Below, in pieces: positions 6,074 to 13,666 of a stretch of 15,916 nt of DNA (within the stretch, counting starts at the first letter, position 1; each line of letters starts with the position of its first letter). The DNA is from JANJUB01 sp964586225 (GTDB taxonomy: Bacteria; Armatimonadota; Fimbriimonadia; Fimbriimonadales; Fimbriimonadaceae): the NCBI GenBank assembly GCA_964586225.1, contig CAZPHD010000060.1:1-15916 (forward strand), in the 5' to 3' direction. A program made the position numbers and the translations under genes. Below the pieces are notes generated by a model, which was given only the letters and a program-made list of their open reading frames with translations, ran no database searches and had not been told where the DNA came from.

Positions 6074-8218
6074 ATGAGTAGTACCTCTGACCATAAGGCT
6101 GAGCATGATCTAGACGCGGAGTCTGTGGAATCAAGCAGCGCCTTCTTCCGAGATCACTACACCCTCGTCCTGAAAGGCGGCGGCATAAGGGGCCTCGCTT
6201 TCGCTGGCGCACTCTTCGAACTCGAACGATTCTATAGTTTCAACCGGTTTGTAGGCACATCAGCCGGAGCAATCACAGCCCTCTTTCTCGCCGCGGAATG
6301 CAATGCCGACCAATTAAAGGAGATTCTAATGCGACAGGATTTCCGTAGACTGTTGGACGGCCGGGGACCGGCCCTGCTAAGAATTTGGAGATATGGCCAT
6401 GTGCACTCAGGCGACAGGTTCACCCAGTGGATTTCTGAAGAACTTGCTCACATCCTAAATGAACCGATAAGCAAAAAGATTACTCTAGAGAGTTTGTCCC
6501 AAAAAACCGGAAAGCATCTCACAATAATCGTCGCACAACCGGATGCTGCAATCGTCCGATTCTCGTCAGACGGCCAGGAAAGGCATACTCCAGCGGCCGT
6601 TTGCGCACGCTTCAGCATGTCAATACCATTCTTTTTTAGAGCCCATGAGCACCATGGAAGCTCTTGTTATGACGGGGGATTAGTAGCTAACTATCCATTG
6701 CTTGACGCATTAGGATCGGGCGACCCTGACAAGACATTGGGCATCTGCCTTGACGAGCCCAAGCCACATTTCTTAAGCAGAAAAGTTAGAGGTTTCCGTC
6801 AGACGCTTGTCGATGTGATAGAGATCCTGCTGAAAAAGGATGAGCAGTCAATCGTTGATGCTAATAGAGTCAGAACTGTTTCCATTACTACGAAGCCTGT
6901 CACTACGCTTTCCTTTCAACTGACAAAAACTGAGAAGGAGTACTTGCATTTACGTGGTAGGCAAGGGGCTATCAGTTTCTTGATTGAGCGTCTAAGAGAG
7001 CTTGAACACGAGAGCAAGGATACAGAGCGTGCTCCAGCGCAGACTAGCATAGATGCACTTGTGCAGCGTGCAGCCGATGTTGCAAGAGGCATTGCAGAGT
7101 TGCAGCCTGCTGTTGAGAAGCTGGCTAACAGGCGAGCGCGCATTTCTAAGCTGCTGACTAGATTGCAGGTCTTTACGATACTTCTATTTGTACTTTCAAT
7201 TGGCTATGCCGCCAACAGTCTAGTTGTTAGACTTGGGTCTGATCGTGCAGAGCGAATTGCTGAGGCAGAATGGGTGACTACTATCGGTCTTGCTGACTTT
7301 TTTGAATCCGATGCTGGTGCAGCGGAATTGAGCGACTTAAAAGCGAAGGTCTTGGACAGCTATAGTAACGACGTTGATCGAAGTATGTATCTTCAGTTTC
7401 CTGAAATCGGAACACGTTTTATATATTTGAAAAAAGATGATTCAGAGCGAGTGGTAGTTAAACTGCAGTACATTGTTGGAGCAAGTGCCACACGGCAAGC
7501 AGAGTTGTACTCCTTTGCCAAGGCTACTGGTGGTGACGCAAAGAACATGCTCTTTACGGAGAATGGAGGCTCTGCTTTGCCAGCGGAAGTTGACCATGTT
7601 CTTAAGAGAGCAAGTGTAGAGGCGGCGAGTGATAACACTGTTAGGGCGCTAAATGTAGGTATATATAGGCAATCCCTGAACGACGAGACAGCGTATTTAA
7701 AGGCTGGCGATCATTGGATCGTAGATGCAAAGAAGTGGGCACGCGATTCGGCTACCGTTCTTGTGAGCTTAGTGACACCTAATGAGAATGCAAGTTTGGG
7801 CAATGTCAGATTCTGGGAAGTGGGTTTGGCCGTTGAAGATGGTATAGAGGTATTTTATAGGAAGAGAGAGGAGCATCGATATGGCGGCTGGAATTCTAAG
7901 TTGGTGCGACAAAGTTCAGATATGTTTGATGAGTGGATTGAAATGTTGGACAAGTTTATTGTTTCTAAGAGATCAAGCGAGCAGGCAAGGGTGCTTCGGG
8001 ATCTGTTGGACATCAGTGGCAAAGAGACTCTAGTGGAATGCCTTTCTAGCAATGCATTACGGTCACATTTTCGGGTCGTTTCGTTTCACGCTAGGAACTT
8101 TAAAGCTCCGGCAGTTTTGACTTTCCAGTGGTCCGGGGCTGACGGCTCAGAGTTAGGTGTTGGGCAGCTTGGAGATCAGCATCCGCCAGGAACTGAGAAC
8201 AAATTCCTGCCGCCGTAA
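6074..8218 (+). CDS. Patatin-like lipase with a membrane helix and an unrecognised C-terminal domain
   Basis: The protein has 714 residues. Residues 29 to about 270 form a patatin-like phospholipase domain: oxyanion loop GGGIRG (35-40), nucleophile elbow GTSAG (61-65, Ser63) and the dyad aspartate in DGG (200-202), so all catalytic elements are present. It should hydrolyse acyl esters of membrane lipids. A helical, probably coiled-coil stretch (about 325-363) ends in a basic cluster 'NRRARISK', followed by one hydrophobic segment (about 366-385) and some 330 residues I cannot assign. The basic residues before the helix suggest that the lipase is cytoplasmic and the C-terminal domain outside. 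The gene is visibly AT-richer than its neighbours (one 60-base line near 7381 has only 17 G/C), with ATA, TTA and AGA codons the neighbours avoid, indicating horizontal transfer. It stands alone, with no nucleotide-cyclase partner. Patatin domain sure; role unknown. Confidence 0.85.
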   Translation: MSSTSDHKAEHDLDAESVESSSAFFRDHYTLVLKGGGIRGLAFAGALFELERFYSFNRFVGTSAGAITALFLAAECNADQLKEILMRQDFRRLLDGRGPALLRIWRYGHVHSGDRFTQWISEELAHILNEPISKKITLESLSQKTGKHLTIIVAQPDAAIVRFSSDGQERHTPAAVCARFSMSIPFFFRAHEHHGSSCYDGGLVANYPLLDALGSGDPDKTLGICLDEPKPHFLSRKVRGFRQTLVDVIEILLKKDEQSIVDANRVRTVSITTKPVTTLSFQLTKTEKEYLHLRGRQGAISFLIERLRELEHESKDTERAPAQTSIDALVQRAADVARGIAELQPAVEKLANRRARISKLLTRLQVFTILLFVLSIGYAANSLVVRLGSDRAERIAEAEWVTTIGLADFFESDAGAAELSDLKAKVLDSYSNDVDRSMYLQFPEIGTRFIYLKKDDSERVVVKLQYIVGASATRQAELYSFAKATGGDAKNMLFTENGGSALPAEVDHVLKRASVEAASDNTVRALNVGIYRQSLNDETAYLKAGDHWIVDAKKWARDSATVLVSLVTPNENASLGNVRFWEVGLAVEDGIEVFYRKREEHRYGGWNSKLVRQSSDMFDEWIEMLDKFIVSKRSSEQARVLRDLLDISGKETLVECLSSNALRSHFRVVSFHARNFKAPAVLTFQWSGADGSELGVGQLGDQHPPGTENKFLPP

Positions 8219-8309
8219 CAGGCGTCAGAGTGACGAGCGCACAAAGAGTGTCGTTTCAATTTCAGTGAGAGTTTGAGCTCGTCTTCGTACAACTGCTCTG
8301 CGGGGGCCG

Positions 8310-9128
8310 TCACGCTCCACCCGCCCGAAACTCCGCGAGTTCCGCCTTCGCCGCTTCTCCCACCCGCTCAAGTCTCGCCAGCCAGCCTGCTCGATAGGGA
8401 CGCAACGTCTCCACGAGCGCCTCAACCACCGCCAGATTCCGATACCACTTTCGATCGGCGGGGATCACGTGCCACGGCACCTCCGAGCACCGGTCCAGCA
8501 CCGCTTGATAGGCCTCGGTGTAGACGTCCCAATGCTCGCGCTCCTTCCAATCACCCACCGAGAGCTTCCACGCCTTCTCGGTCTCTTGCTCCCGAGCGAG
8601 CAGCCGTTCTTCCTGTTCGTCCTTGGAGATGTTCAGCATGAACTTCGCGATGATCGTGTTCGACTTCACGAGCAGCCGCTCGAAGTCGTTGATCATCTCG
8701 TACCGCTCCTGCCAGACCGTCTCTGGAACAAACCCGTGAACGCGTACGACGAGCACGTCTTCGTAGTGAGATCGGTTGAAGATCACGGTCTCGCCGCGCG
8801 CGGGCGTCTGGGCATGGACTCGCCACAGGAAGTCGTGGCTGAGTTCCTTCGGCGTCGGCACCTTGAACGCGGCCATGCGGGTGCCCTGGGCGTTCATGTG
8901 TTGGAGCAAGTAGCGAATCGTGCCATCCTTCCCTGCCGTGTCGCGGCCTTGGAGCACGATGAGCAGTGCATGCTCGCTGGCGGCATATTGGAGCTCTTGA
9001 AGCTCTTCGAGTTCTTGTCCGAGTTCCTCGGTGCGGGCTTCGGCGGCGGCACGCTCCCAGCCTCCGTCCTGCCTGGTATCCATCGTGGCGAGTGAGAACC
9101 TATCGCCAGCATCTACGCGGTGAGCCAT
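8310..9128 (-). CDS. ppk2: Polyphosphate kinase 2, class III-like (polyphosphate:nucleotide phosphotransferase)
   Basis: This is a cytoplasmic enzyme of 272 residues that uses polyphosphate to phosphorylate nucleotides. A P-loop GRDTAGKDG (61-69) follows the helix 'LQELQYAASEHALLIVLQ'. Walker B is 'VIFNRSHYEDVLVVRVHG' (115 onward), and the lid region has 'KFMLNISKDEQEERL' and 'WYVIPA'-like 'WHVIPADRKWYRN'. The 'FNRSHYEDVLVVRV' and 'FLWRVHAQTP' blocks match the single-domain class III enzymes (Meiothermus ruber type, which phosphorylate both AMP and ADP) rather than class I 'FDRSWYNRA'. The class, and hence the AMP/ADP specificity, is assigned from these remembered motifs. The ATG at 9126-9128 is the outermost; Met16 is an alternative. 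It is transcribed away from feoA-feoB across the repeat-rich spacer. Confidence 0.93.
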   Translation of the reverse strand: MAHRVDAGDRFSLATMDTRQDGGWERAAAEARTEELGQELEELQELQYAASEHALLIVLQGRDTAGKDGTIRYLLQHMNAQGTRMAAFKVPTPKELSHDFLWRVHAQTPARGETVIFNRSHYEDVLVVRVHGFVPETVWQERYEMINDFERLLVKSNTIIAKFMLNISKDEQEERLLAREQETEKAWKLSVGDWKEREHWDVYTEAYQAVLDRCSEVPWHVIPADRKWYRNLAVVEALVETLRPYRAGWLARLERVGEAAKAELAEFRAGGA

Positions 9129-9174
9129 CGCCTATCGTAGCACGGCCCGGCTGGGAATCTGCATGGCTCCTCAC

Positions 9175-9256
9175 TGGCTTCTCTGTGGCTTTACTGTGGC
9201 TTCAACACGTGTTTAAGCCACGTTGGAACCACAGAGAAGCCACACAGAGAAGCCAC
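9175..9256. repeat. Cluster of nested inverted and tandem repeats in the ppk2/feoA divergent spacer
   Basis: Three elements overlap here. (a) A perfect 14-base inverted repeat: TGGCTTCTCTGTGG at 9175-9188 against CCACAGAGAAGCCA at 9229-9242. (b) Inside it, a 26-base palindrome at 9196-9221: arms GTGGCTT/AAGCCAC around AACAC/GTGTT, with one mismatched pair (9203/9214). (c) An exact tandem duplication of ACAGAGAAGCCAC at 9231-9243 and 9244-9256, so the left arm of (a) could pair with either copy. The unit GTGGCTT or its complement recurs throughout. There is no T-tract, so it is not a classical terminator. The position between two divergent start codons would suit an operator or a miniature repeat element; its function is unknown. 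Confidence 0.85.
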
Positions 9257-9363
9257 GCGGATGCCCTCACCAACTGCTCATGACCGGCAATCTAGACACT
9301 TTTTTCAAGATTCTCGCACTGAACCTATCGGGAGCCTCGTCGTATCTGGTAGTGTTAGAAGCG

Positions 9364-9609
9364 ATGTCCGCTATGGAGACCATCCCGTTCGCAGATGTGC
9401 GTCAAGGCATGAAGGCCCGTGTCGTTGAAGTCCCGGATGGGCCGGACATGAAGCGCCTCCGCGAGATGGGACTGAATGAGGGCGTCGAGTTCACCGTCGC
9501 CAAAGTCGCGCCGTTCGGCGATACGATTGAGATTCGCTTGCTGAACTACGCGCTGTGTCTCCGCAAGCGTGACGCCGAAGCCATTCGGGTCCTTCCGATT
9601 CCGGCGTGA
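9364..9609 (+). CDS. feoA: FeoA, small partner of the ferrous iron transporter
   Basis: This is an 81-residue cytoplasmic SH3-like protein that assists FeoB in ferrous iron uptake. Family features are 'RVVEVPDGPDMKRLREMGLNEGVEFTVAKVAPFGDTIEIRL' (written here as overlapping blocks: 'MKRLREMGLNEG' and 'VAPFGDTIEIRL') and the closing 'LCLRKRDAEAIRV'. The ATG at 9364 is preferred; the frame is open further upstream, but that part is not FeoA-like and runs into the repeat cluster. A second ATG at 9373 is possible; the ribosome-binding site is weak for both. The TGA overlaps the GTG start of feoB by four bases, so the two are translationally coupled. The gene opens the feo operon, with its promoter presumably in the spacer after the repeat cluster; no Fur-like site is recognisable by eye. 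Confidence 0.93.
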   Translation: MSAMETIPFADVRQGMKARVVEVPDGPDMKRLREMGLNEGVEFTVAKVAPFGDTIEIRLLNYALCLRKRDAEAIRVLPIPA

Positions 9610-11729
9610 AGCTCGTCGCCATCGTCGGTAATCCGAACGCCGGCAAGACTTCCCTTTTCAACAGCCTCACGGGCAGCCACCAGAAGGTCGGCAACTATCC
9701 AGGTGTCACCGTGGAGCGCATCAGCGCCACGTTGCGGCTCGAAGGGCAAGAGCTCGAATGCGTCGACATTCCTGGGCTCTACTCGATGGAAGCCCAATCC
9801 TCCGACGAGCACGTCGCGGTTGAGGCTATTCTGGGCCGCGGCGACAACCCTCGGCCCGATCTTCTGGTTTGTGTAGTCAACGCCGCCAACCTTGAGCGCA
9901 ACCTCTTTCTCTTCTCGCAGATTGCCGAACTCGGCCTGCCGATCGTGGTTGCACTCACGATGACCGACCTCCTCCGCGACGAGGGGAAGGCACTCGACGC
10001 CGTCAAGCTCTCGAATCTGCTCGGCGTGGACGTCGTGCCCGTGCTGGGTCACAAGGCGCAAGGGCTTGACATCCTCAAGGATGCGATTGTCCGCAATCTC
10101 GCCGAGCCGAAGGTTTCGAATCCCGCCGTCGAGTATCCGCCCGCTCTCGAAGACGCCGTAGATCACCTCGCCGAACGCCTCGCGCGGGCAGGGATGGATA
10201 TCGCCCGGGCGGACATCCGGCGCGCGATCATCAGCGAGGATGACCCGTTTGCCCAGCGCATTGAGGAGATTCCCGAGATTGCGGTTGAGTTTCGCGAACT
10301 ACGCACTCAGCTTCGCGCGGATGGAGTGCTGACGAGCAAGGTCGAAGTCGCCAACCGCTACGAATGGGCGGGCAAGATCTCGGGCCAGGTGATCCAGGCA
10401 AGCGGACAACCCAAGCGCTGGCGCTCGGATCGGCTCGATGCCCTGCTGACCCATCGTGTGTTCGGCTTGATCATCTTCGTCGCCCTGATGTATGGCGTCT
10501 TCCAGTCGATCTACAGCTTCGCTGGGCCGCTGATGGACCTCATCGAGGCCGGAATGGGCTGGTTGGGCGACACCGTCGGCGGCTGGCTGGAAGGGTCGCC
10601 GATGATTCAATCGCTCGTGGTTGACGGCGTGATCGCGGGCATCGGCTCCGTCGTAGTGTTCCTACCGCAGATCCTCATCTTGTTTGCCCTGATTGCGATC
10701 CTCGAAGGGACGGGTTATCTTGCGCGGGCCGCGTTCCTGATGGACCGGCTGCTCGGATGGTGCGGGCTCAATGGAAGGGCGTTCATTCCCTTGCTCTCGA
10801 GCTTCGCGTGTGCCATCCCCGGCATCATGGCCGCCCGCGTGATGCCCGATCCGAAGAGCCGTCTTGCCACTATTCTGGTCGCCCCGCTGATGAGCTGCTC
10901 GGCGCGGTTGCCGGTGTATATTCTGCTCATCGGCGTCTTCATCGAGCCGCATTTTGGCGCGGCGTGGGCGGGCTTTACGTTGTTCGCCATGCACTTCCTG
11001 GGGTTGCTGGTCGCGATTCCTGTCGTGCTGATTCTCAACAAGGGCATCATCAAGGGGCGGCGACTTCCCTTCTTGCTGGAGCTTCCCGCCTACCAGTGGC
11101 CGCGGCTTCGCGATGTGCTCCTCGCCATGTACTTCCGGGGCAAGGTGTTCCTCGTCACCGCGGGCACCATCATCTTCTTCATGTCGATCGCGATCTGGCT
11201 GCTCACCGCCTTCCCGCGCTCGGATGAAGCCAACGAGCGCTACCGCCAGGAGTATGCCCAGAGCGCGCCAGGCGAAGACCCGGAGCTTTATGTTCAGCAG
11301 CGCCAGCTTGAAGAATCGTTCCTCGGTCGCTTTGGCCGTACGATCGAGCCCGTGTTCGTCCCCGCCGGCTACGACTGGCGAATCACGACGGCGATCCTCT
11401 GCGCCTTCCCCGCTCGCGAAGTGGTCGTGCCATCGCTCGGTGTGATTTTCAGCGTGGGTGGTGACACCGACGAAGAGTCCGTCGACCTGCGTAAGGCCCT
11501 TGAGCAGGCAACCTGGCCGGATGGCCGGAAGCTGATGACGCCCTGGAACGCGGTCGGACTCATGGTGTTCTTCGCGCTGTGCGCCCAGTGCATGTCGACG
11601 CTGGCGACCGTCAAGCGAGAGACGAACTCGTGGAAGTGGCCGGTGTTCATGTTCGTGTACATGTCCGGTCTTGCGTACGTGCTGGCGGTGCTGATCCACC
11701 AGGTTGGGTTGCGCGTGGGAGGCAGCTAA
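9606..11729 (+). CDS. feoB: FeoB, ferrous iron transport protein
   Basis: This is the main ferrous iron permease of the inner membrane, 707 residues, complete. The N-terminal G domain has G1 GNPNAGKTS (8-16), G2 around 'GVTVE' and G3 DIPGLYS (54-60). The G4 position is TMTD (118-121), where many FeoB proteins have NMxD; the asparagine that reads guanine is thus replaced. After a helical spacer, the membrane part carries both gate motifs: 'CAIPGIMAARVM' and 'APLMSCSARLPVYILL', each with its cysteine. The tail 'PWNAVGLMVFFALCAQCMSTLA' is typical. The start is GTG at 9606 within the GTGA overlap with feoA. No FeoC-like gene follows; instead there is a small membrane protein 41 bases downstream. 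The identification is secure. Confidence 0.97.
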   Translation: MKLVAIVGNPNAGKTSLFNSLTGSHQKVGNYPGVTVERISATLRLEGQELECVDIPGLYSMEAQSSDEHVAVEAILGRGDNPRPDLLVCVVNAANLERNLFLFSQIAELGLPIVVALTMTDLLRDEGKALDAVKLSNLLGVDVVPVLGHKAQGLDILKDAIVRNLAEPKVSNPAVEYPPALEDAVDHLAERLARAGMDIARADIRRAIISEDDPFAQRIEEIPEIAVEFRELRTQLRADGVLTSKVEVANRYEWAGKISGQVIQASGQPKRWRSDRLDALLTHRVFGLIIFVALMYGVFQSIYSFAGPLMDLIEAGMGWLGDTVGGWLEGSPMIQSLVVDGVIAGIGSVVVFLPQILILFALIAILEGTGYLARAAFLMDRLLGWCGLNGRAFIPLLSSFACAIPGIMAARVMPDPKSRLATILVAPLMSCSARLPVYILLIGVFIEPHFGAAWAGFTLFAMHFLGLLVAIPVVLILNKGIIKGRRLPFLLELPAYQWPRLRDVLLAMYFRGKVFLVTAGTIIFFMSIAIWLLTAFPRSDEANERYRQEYAQSAPGEDPELYVQQRQLEESFLGRFGRTIEPVFVPAGYDWRITTAILCAFPAREVVVPSLGVIFSVGGDTDEESVDLRKALEQATWPDGRKLMTPWNAVGLMVFFALCAQCMSTLATVKRETNSWKWPVFMFVYMSGLAYVLAVLIHQVGLRVGGS

Positions 11730-11770
11730 TCGAGCGCACGCCGGAGCCGTACTATCCGGGCTTTCGCGAC

Positions 11771-12169
11771 ATGAGCCTCGTGTTGGCGTTTGGCCTGACC
11801 GCGTTGTTCTTCGTGGTCATCTGGTTGCTCGCAATTGCCACGCGCGTCATTGGGATTCGGCGACGCATCGAGGGTTTGGATCGCGCGATCATCGAAGCCC
11901 AGACCCGCGTGGAGCACCTGAGTGACCAGATCGTGGGCGAGGCCGCGTTTGCGACCGCACCGATTCAAGCGCGAGATCTGACGGCCCTGATCAGTCTCCT
12001 GCAGCGATCGGGCGACCCCCAGAAAGTTGAGCAAGCATCGATTTTGGCCGACCTTGACCGTGCCCTCGCCCATGTCCGCTCTGAGCGGGAGCGCGCCGAG
12101 CAAGAGCAGGAGCGGCTTAGCGCCCACCCGATTGCCGCGTTCATTGGGCGACATTTGGCGAAGCAGTGA
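11771..12169 (+). CDS. Small membrane-anchored coiled-coil protein, unknown function
   Basis: This 132-residue protein is not assignable to a family with confidence. It starts with one hydrophobic helix (about residues 3-24, 'LVLAFGLTALFFVVIWLLAI'), followed by a basic stretch 'RVIGIRRRIEG' that should stay in the cytoplasm, and then mostly charged helices. 'EGLDRAIIEAQTRVEHLSDQI' and 'LAHVRSERERAEQEQERL' have coiled-coil character. The layout (N-terminal anchor plus cytoplasmic helices) recalls LemA-type proteins, but the LemA sequence signature is absent. The ATG at 11771 is chosen because no in-frame start lies between it and the feoB stop; the ribosome-binding site is weak. The 41-base gap after feoB suggests co-transcription, but there is no evidence for a role in iron transport. 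Confidence 0.7.
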   Translation: MSLVLAFGLTALFFVVIWLLAIATRVIGIRRRIEGLDRAIIEAQTRVEHLSDQIVGEAAFATAPIQARDLTALISLLQRSGDPQKVEQASILADLDRALAHVRSERERAEQEQERLSAHPIAAFIGRHLAKQ

Positions 12170-12254
12170 AGAATCTCACGCCACCTCGGGTCTTATACTG
12201 AGAAGGTCGGAATCCGCACTTTCGTCGGCTCCTCCGCCGTCTTGGATGATAACC

Positions 12255-13535
12255 ATGCTGAGTGTTCTTGTTGCGCCGTTGCTGCTTGCGCAGATGCCCT
12301 TAATGTCGCTGAAGCGCGACGTCGTTTCCATGGACGGCGCAACAACGTTCGCGCTGGCTCCTCCGATCTGCGTCTACTCGCCAACGGCGCTGACGTATGA
12401 GTGGTCCCCCAGCGGAAAGCATGTCTTGGTCCATGGCATCGTGTTAGAGTCGTTCTCTCCGGTCGCCGAAGCCAAGGGAAAGATGCGGATCGAAGTGATT
12501 GAGTGGCGCACCGGCAAGCGGGAGCTGATCGGCGAGTCGTCTGGTGAACTCAACATGATCATGGCTCAATGGGCGACTTCGGACTCGCTGCTGATTTCTG
12601 AGGCCATCCTGATTCCCTCCGGGCCGACTCGAGCCGAACCGGGCTCAAGGTCTTCATTGTCCTTACGCCGCCTCGGGTCTCCGAACATCACAAAGCTCTA
12701 CGAGGTTGAGCACGAAGAACCGCACCTGATCACACCGCCCAATGCGATGGTGTCCAAGCAAGGCTATGCGCTGATCACCATAGAAGATCGCCAGTTCGTC
12801 AAGTATGAGCACCTCAACTTCAAGACATTGAAAAAGAGTCCGGCGGCTCCGCAGGGCAGACTTCGCGAGGATGCGCAAGGCTTACTCGTGTACGACGAGT
12901 TCAAAGACCGGCGACCGACCGGAAATATGGTGCGCTACCTGCCCGATGGCAAGACCGAAACCCTCCCCGCTACCCCACCCCCGAAAGAAGCTGCCGAGCC
13001 CTTGCAGTTAGTTCCTTCCTCGGCACAGATGAAGCTCGGCAAGAAGACCGAGGCCGTAGCGGGACTCTGGATGATGGCCACGCATCCGAGCGATTATCAG
13101 TTCGCGCTGGTAAGCGGAAGTGCGGACGTGCAATCGGCGAGAATCGCCCCGGATCGGTCGGCCGTGGCCTATATGGACAAGGGCAATGTGTTCGTGCGAG
13201 AGATGATCAAGCTCGGCACGGTTGAGTTCACGGCGCTGCTCGATCGCGAGGAGCAACAGGAGGCGCTGAGCAAGGCGAAACAGCTTGCGACCGCCATGCA
13301 CATCTACGCAGCCGACTGGGATGACGTGTTTCCTACCCCGGATGGCTTTAAGGACAAGCTGATGCCGTACGTCAAGAATGGGCAGCTCTTTGACGGCTTT
13401 GTTTACACCTTTCCCGGCGGAAAGGCGACGGATATTGCGGAACCCTCCAAGACCGAGGTGGGCTATGTTCAAGGTCGCCGCGGGCGGGCGGTTGCCTATG
13501 CCGATGGCCATGTGAAGTGGATCAAGAATCCCTAG
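12255..13535 (+). CDS. Secreted propeller-like protein with a C-terminal H-X9-DG (DUF1559-type) tail
   Basis: This 426-residue protein begins with a short signal-like segment (MLSVLVAPLLLAQ) at the ATG at 12255; the ATG at 12246 is an alternative. Residues of about 45-390 contain repeated beta-strand blocks such as 'YEWSPSGKHVLVHG', 'AQWATSDSLLIS' and 'IAPDRSAVAYMDKGNVFV', suggesting a degenerate TolB/WD40-type propeller. The C-terminal 90 residues match the end of DUF1559/pseudopilin-like proteins: 'KAKQLATAMHIYAADWDDVFP', written as the parts KAKQLATAM and YAADWDDVFP, and the closing ADGHVKW (416-422). The N-terminal pilin helix normally joined to that tail is missing. A TATACT box at 12194-12199 could be its -10, but no matching -35 is visible. 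The function is unknown; an extracytoplasmic location is likely. Confidence 0.75.
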   Translation: MLSVLVAPLLLAQMPLMSLKRDVVSMDGATTFALAPPICVYSPTALTYEWSPSGKHVLVHGIVLESFSPVAEAKGKMRIEVIEWRTGKRELIGESSGELNMIMAQWATSDSLLISEAILIPSGPTRAEPGSRSSLSLRRLGSPNITKLYEVEHEEPHLITPPNAMVSKQGYALITIEDRQFVKYEHLNFKTLKKSPAAPQGRLREDAQGLLVYDEFKDRRPTGNMVRYLPDGKTETLPATPPPKEAAEPLQLVPSSAQMKLGKKTEAVAGLWMMATHPSDYQFALVSGSADVQSARIAPDRSAVAYMDKGNVFVREMIKLGTVEFTALLDREEQQEALSKAKQLATAMHIYAADWDDVFPTPDGFKDKLMPYVKNGQLFDGFVYTFPGGKATDIAEPSKTEVGYVQGRRGRAVAYADGHVKWIKNP

Positions 13536-13582
13536 ACGCCGTTACGGCTTGCGTCGGGACACCCTTCGTTATCGAGGTGTAG

Positions 13583-13606
13583 CCGCGGGATGCATCGTGC
13601 CCGCGG
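13583..13606 (+). terminator. GC-rich hairpin after the propeller-like gene, possible terminator
   Basis: CCGCGGG (13583-13589) can pair perfectly with CCCGCGG (13600-13606) around a 10-base loop, about 50 bases after the stop codon. No T-run follows, so an intrinsic terminator is not demonstrated; it may instead block exonucleases or be part of the surrounding repeat. Confidence 0.3.
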
Positions 13607-13645
13607 GACCCTACGTCGGGACGAACCCTCGTGGGCTCTTCCCCG

Positions 13646-13666
13646 ATCCAAAATCCAAAATCCAAA
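13646..13666 (+). repeat. Three tandem copies of the heptamer ATCCAAA
   Basis: Three exact consecutive copies of ATCCAAA are followed by ATG. The AT-rich tract stands out in GC-rich surroundings. Similar 'ATCCAAA' heptamer runs are a familiar kind of short tandem repeat in cyanobacterial intergenic DNA; their function is unknown. Confidence 0.8.

Noticed and set aside
6074..8218. Complete CBASS or similar multi-gene defence operon around the patatin gene
   Set aside because: No CD-NTase, ubiquitin-like or other companion gene is present; the flanks are rho/hicBA remnants and ppk2.
8469..9095. Plus-strand open frame of 208 codons across ppk2
   Set aside because: The minus-strand frame has full PPK2 motifs; the plus-strand frame is a shadow.
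9231..9256. CRISPR array
   Set aside because: The repeats are 13 bases, directly adjacent with no spacers, and only two copies; no cas genes.
10662..11699. Open frame of 345 codons on the minus strand opposite feoB
   Set aside because: Low-complexity, charged His/Glu/Arg-rich translation mirrors the membrane segments of feoB; no family features.
11771..12169. LemA family assignment
   Set aside because: The architecture is similar (N-terminal anchor and helices) but the conserved LemA sequence blocks are not visible.
12027..12254. Longer N-terminus for the propeller-like protein
   Set aside because: The open frame extends upstream, but it overlaps the preceding gene out of frame, and the signal-like segment begins at 12255.
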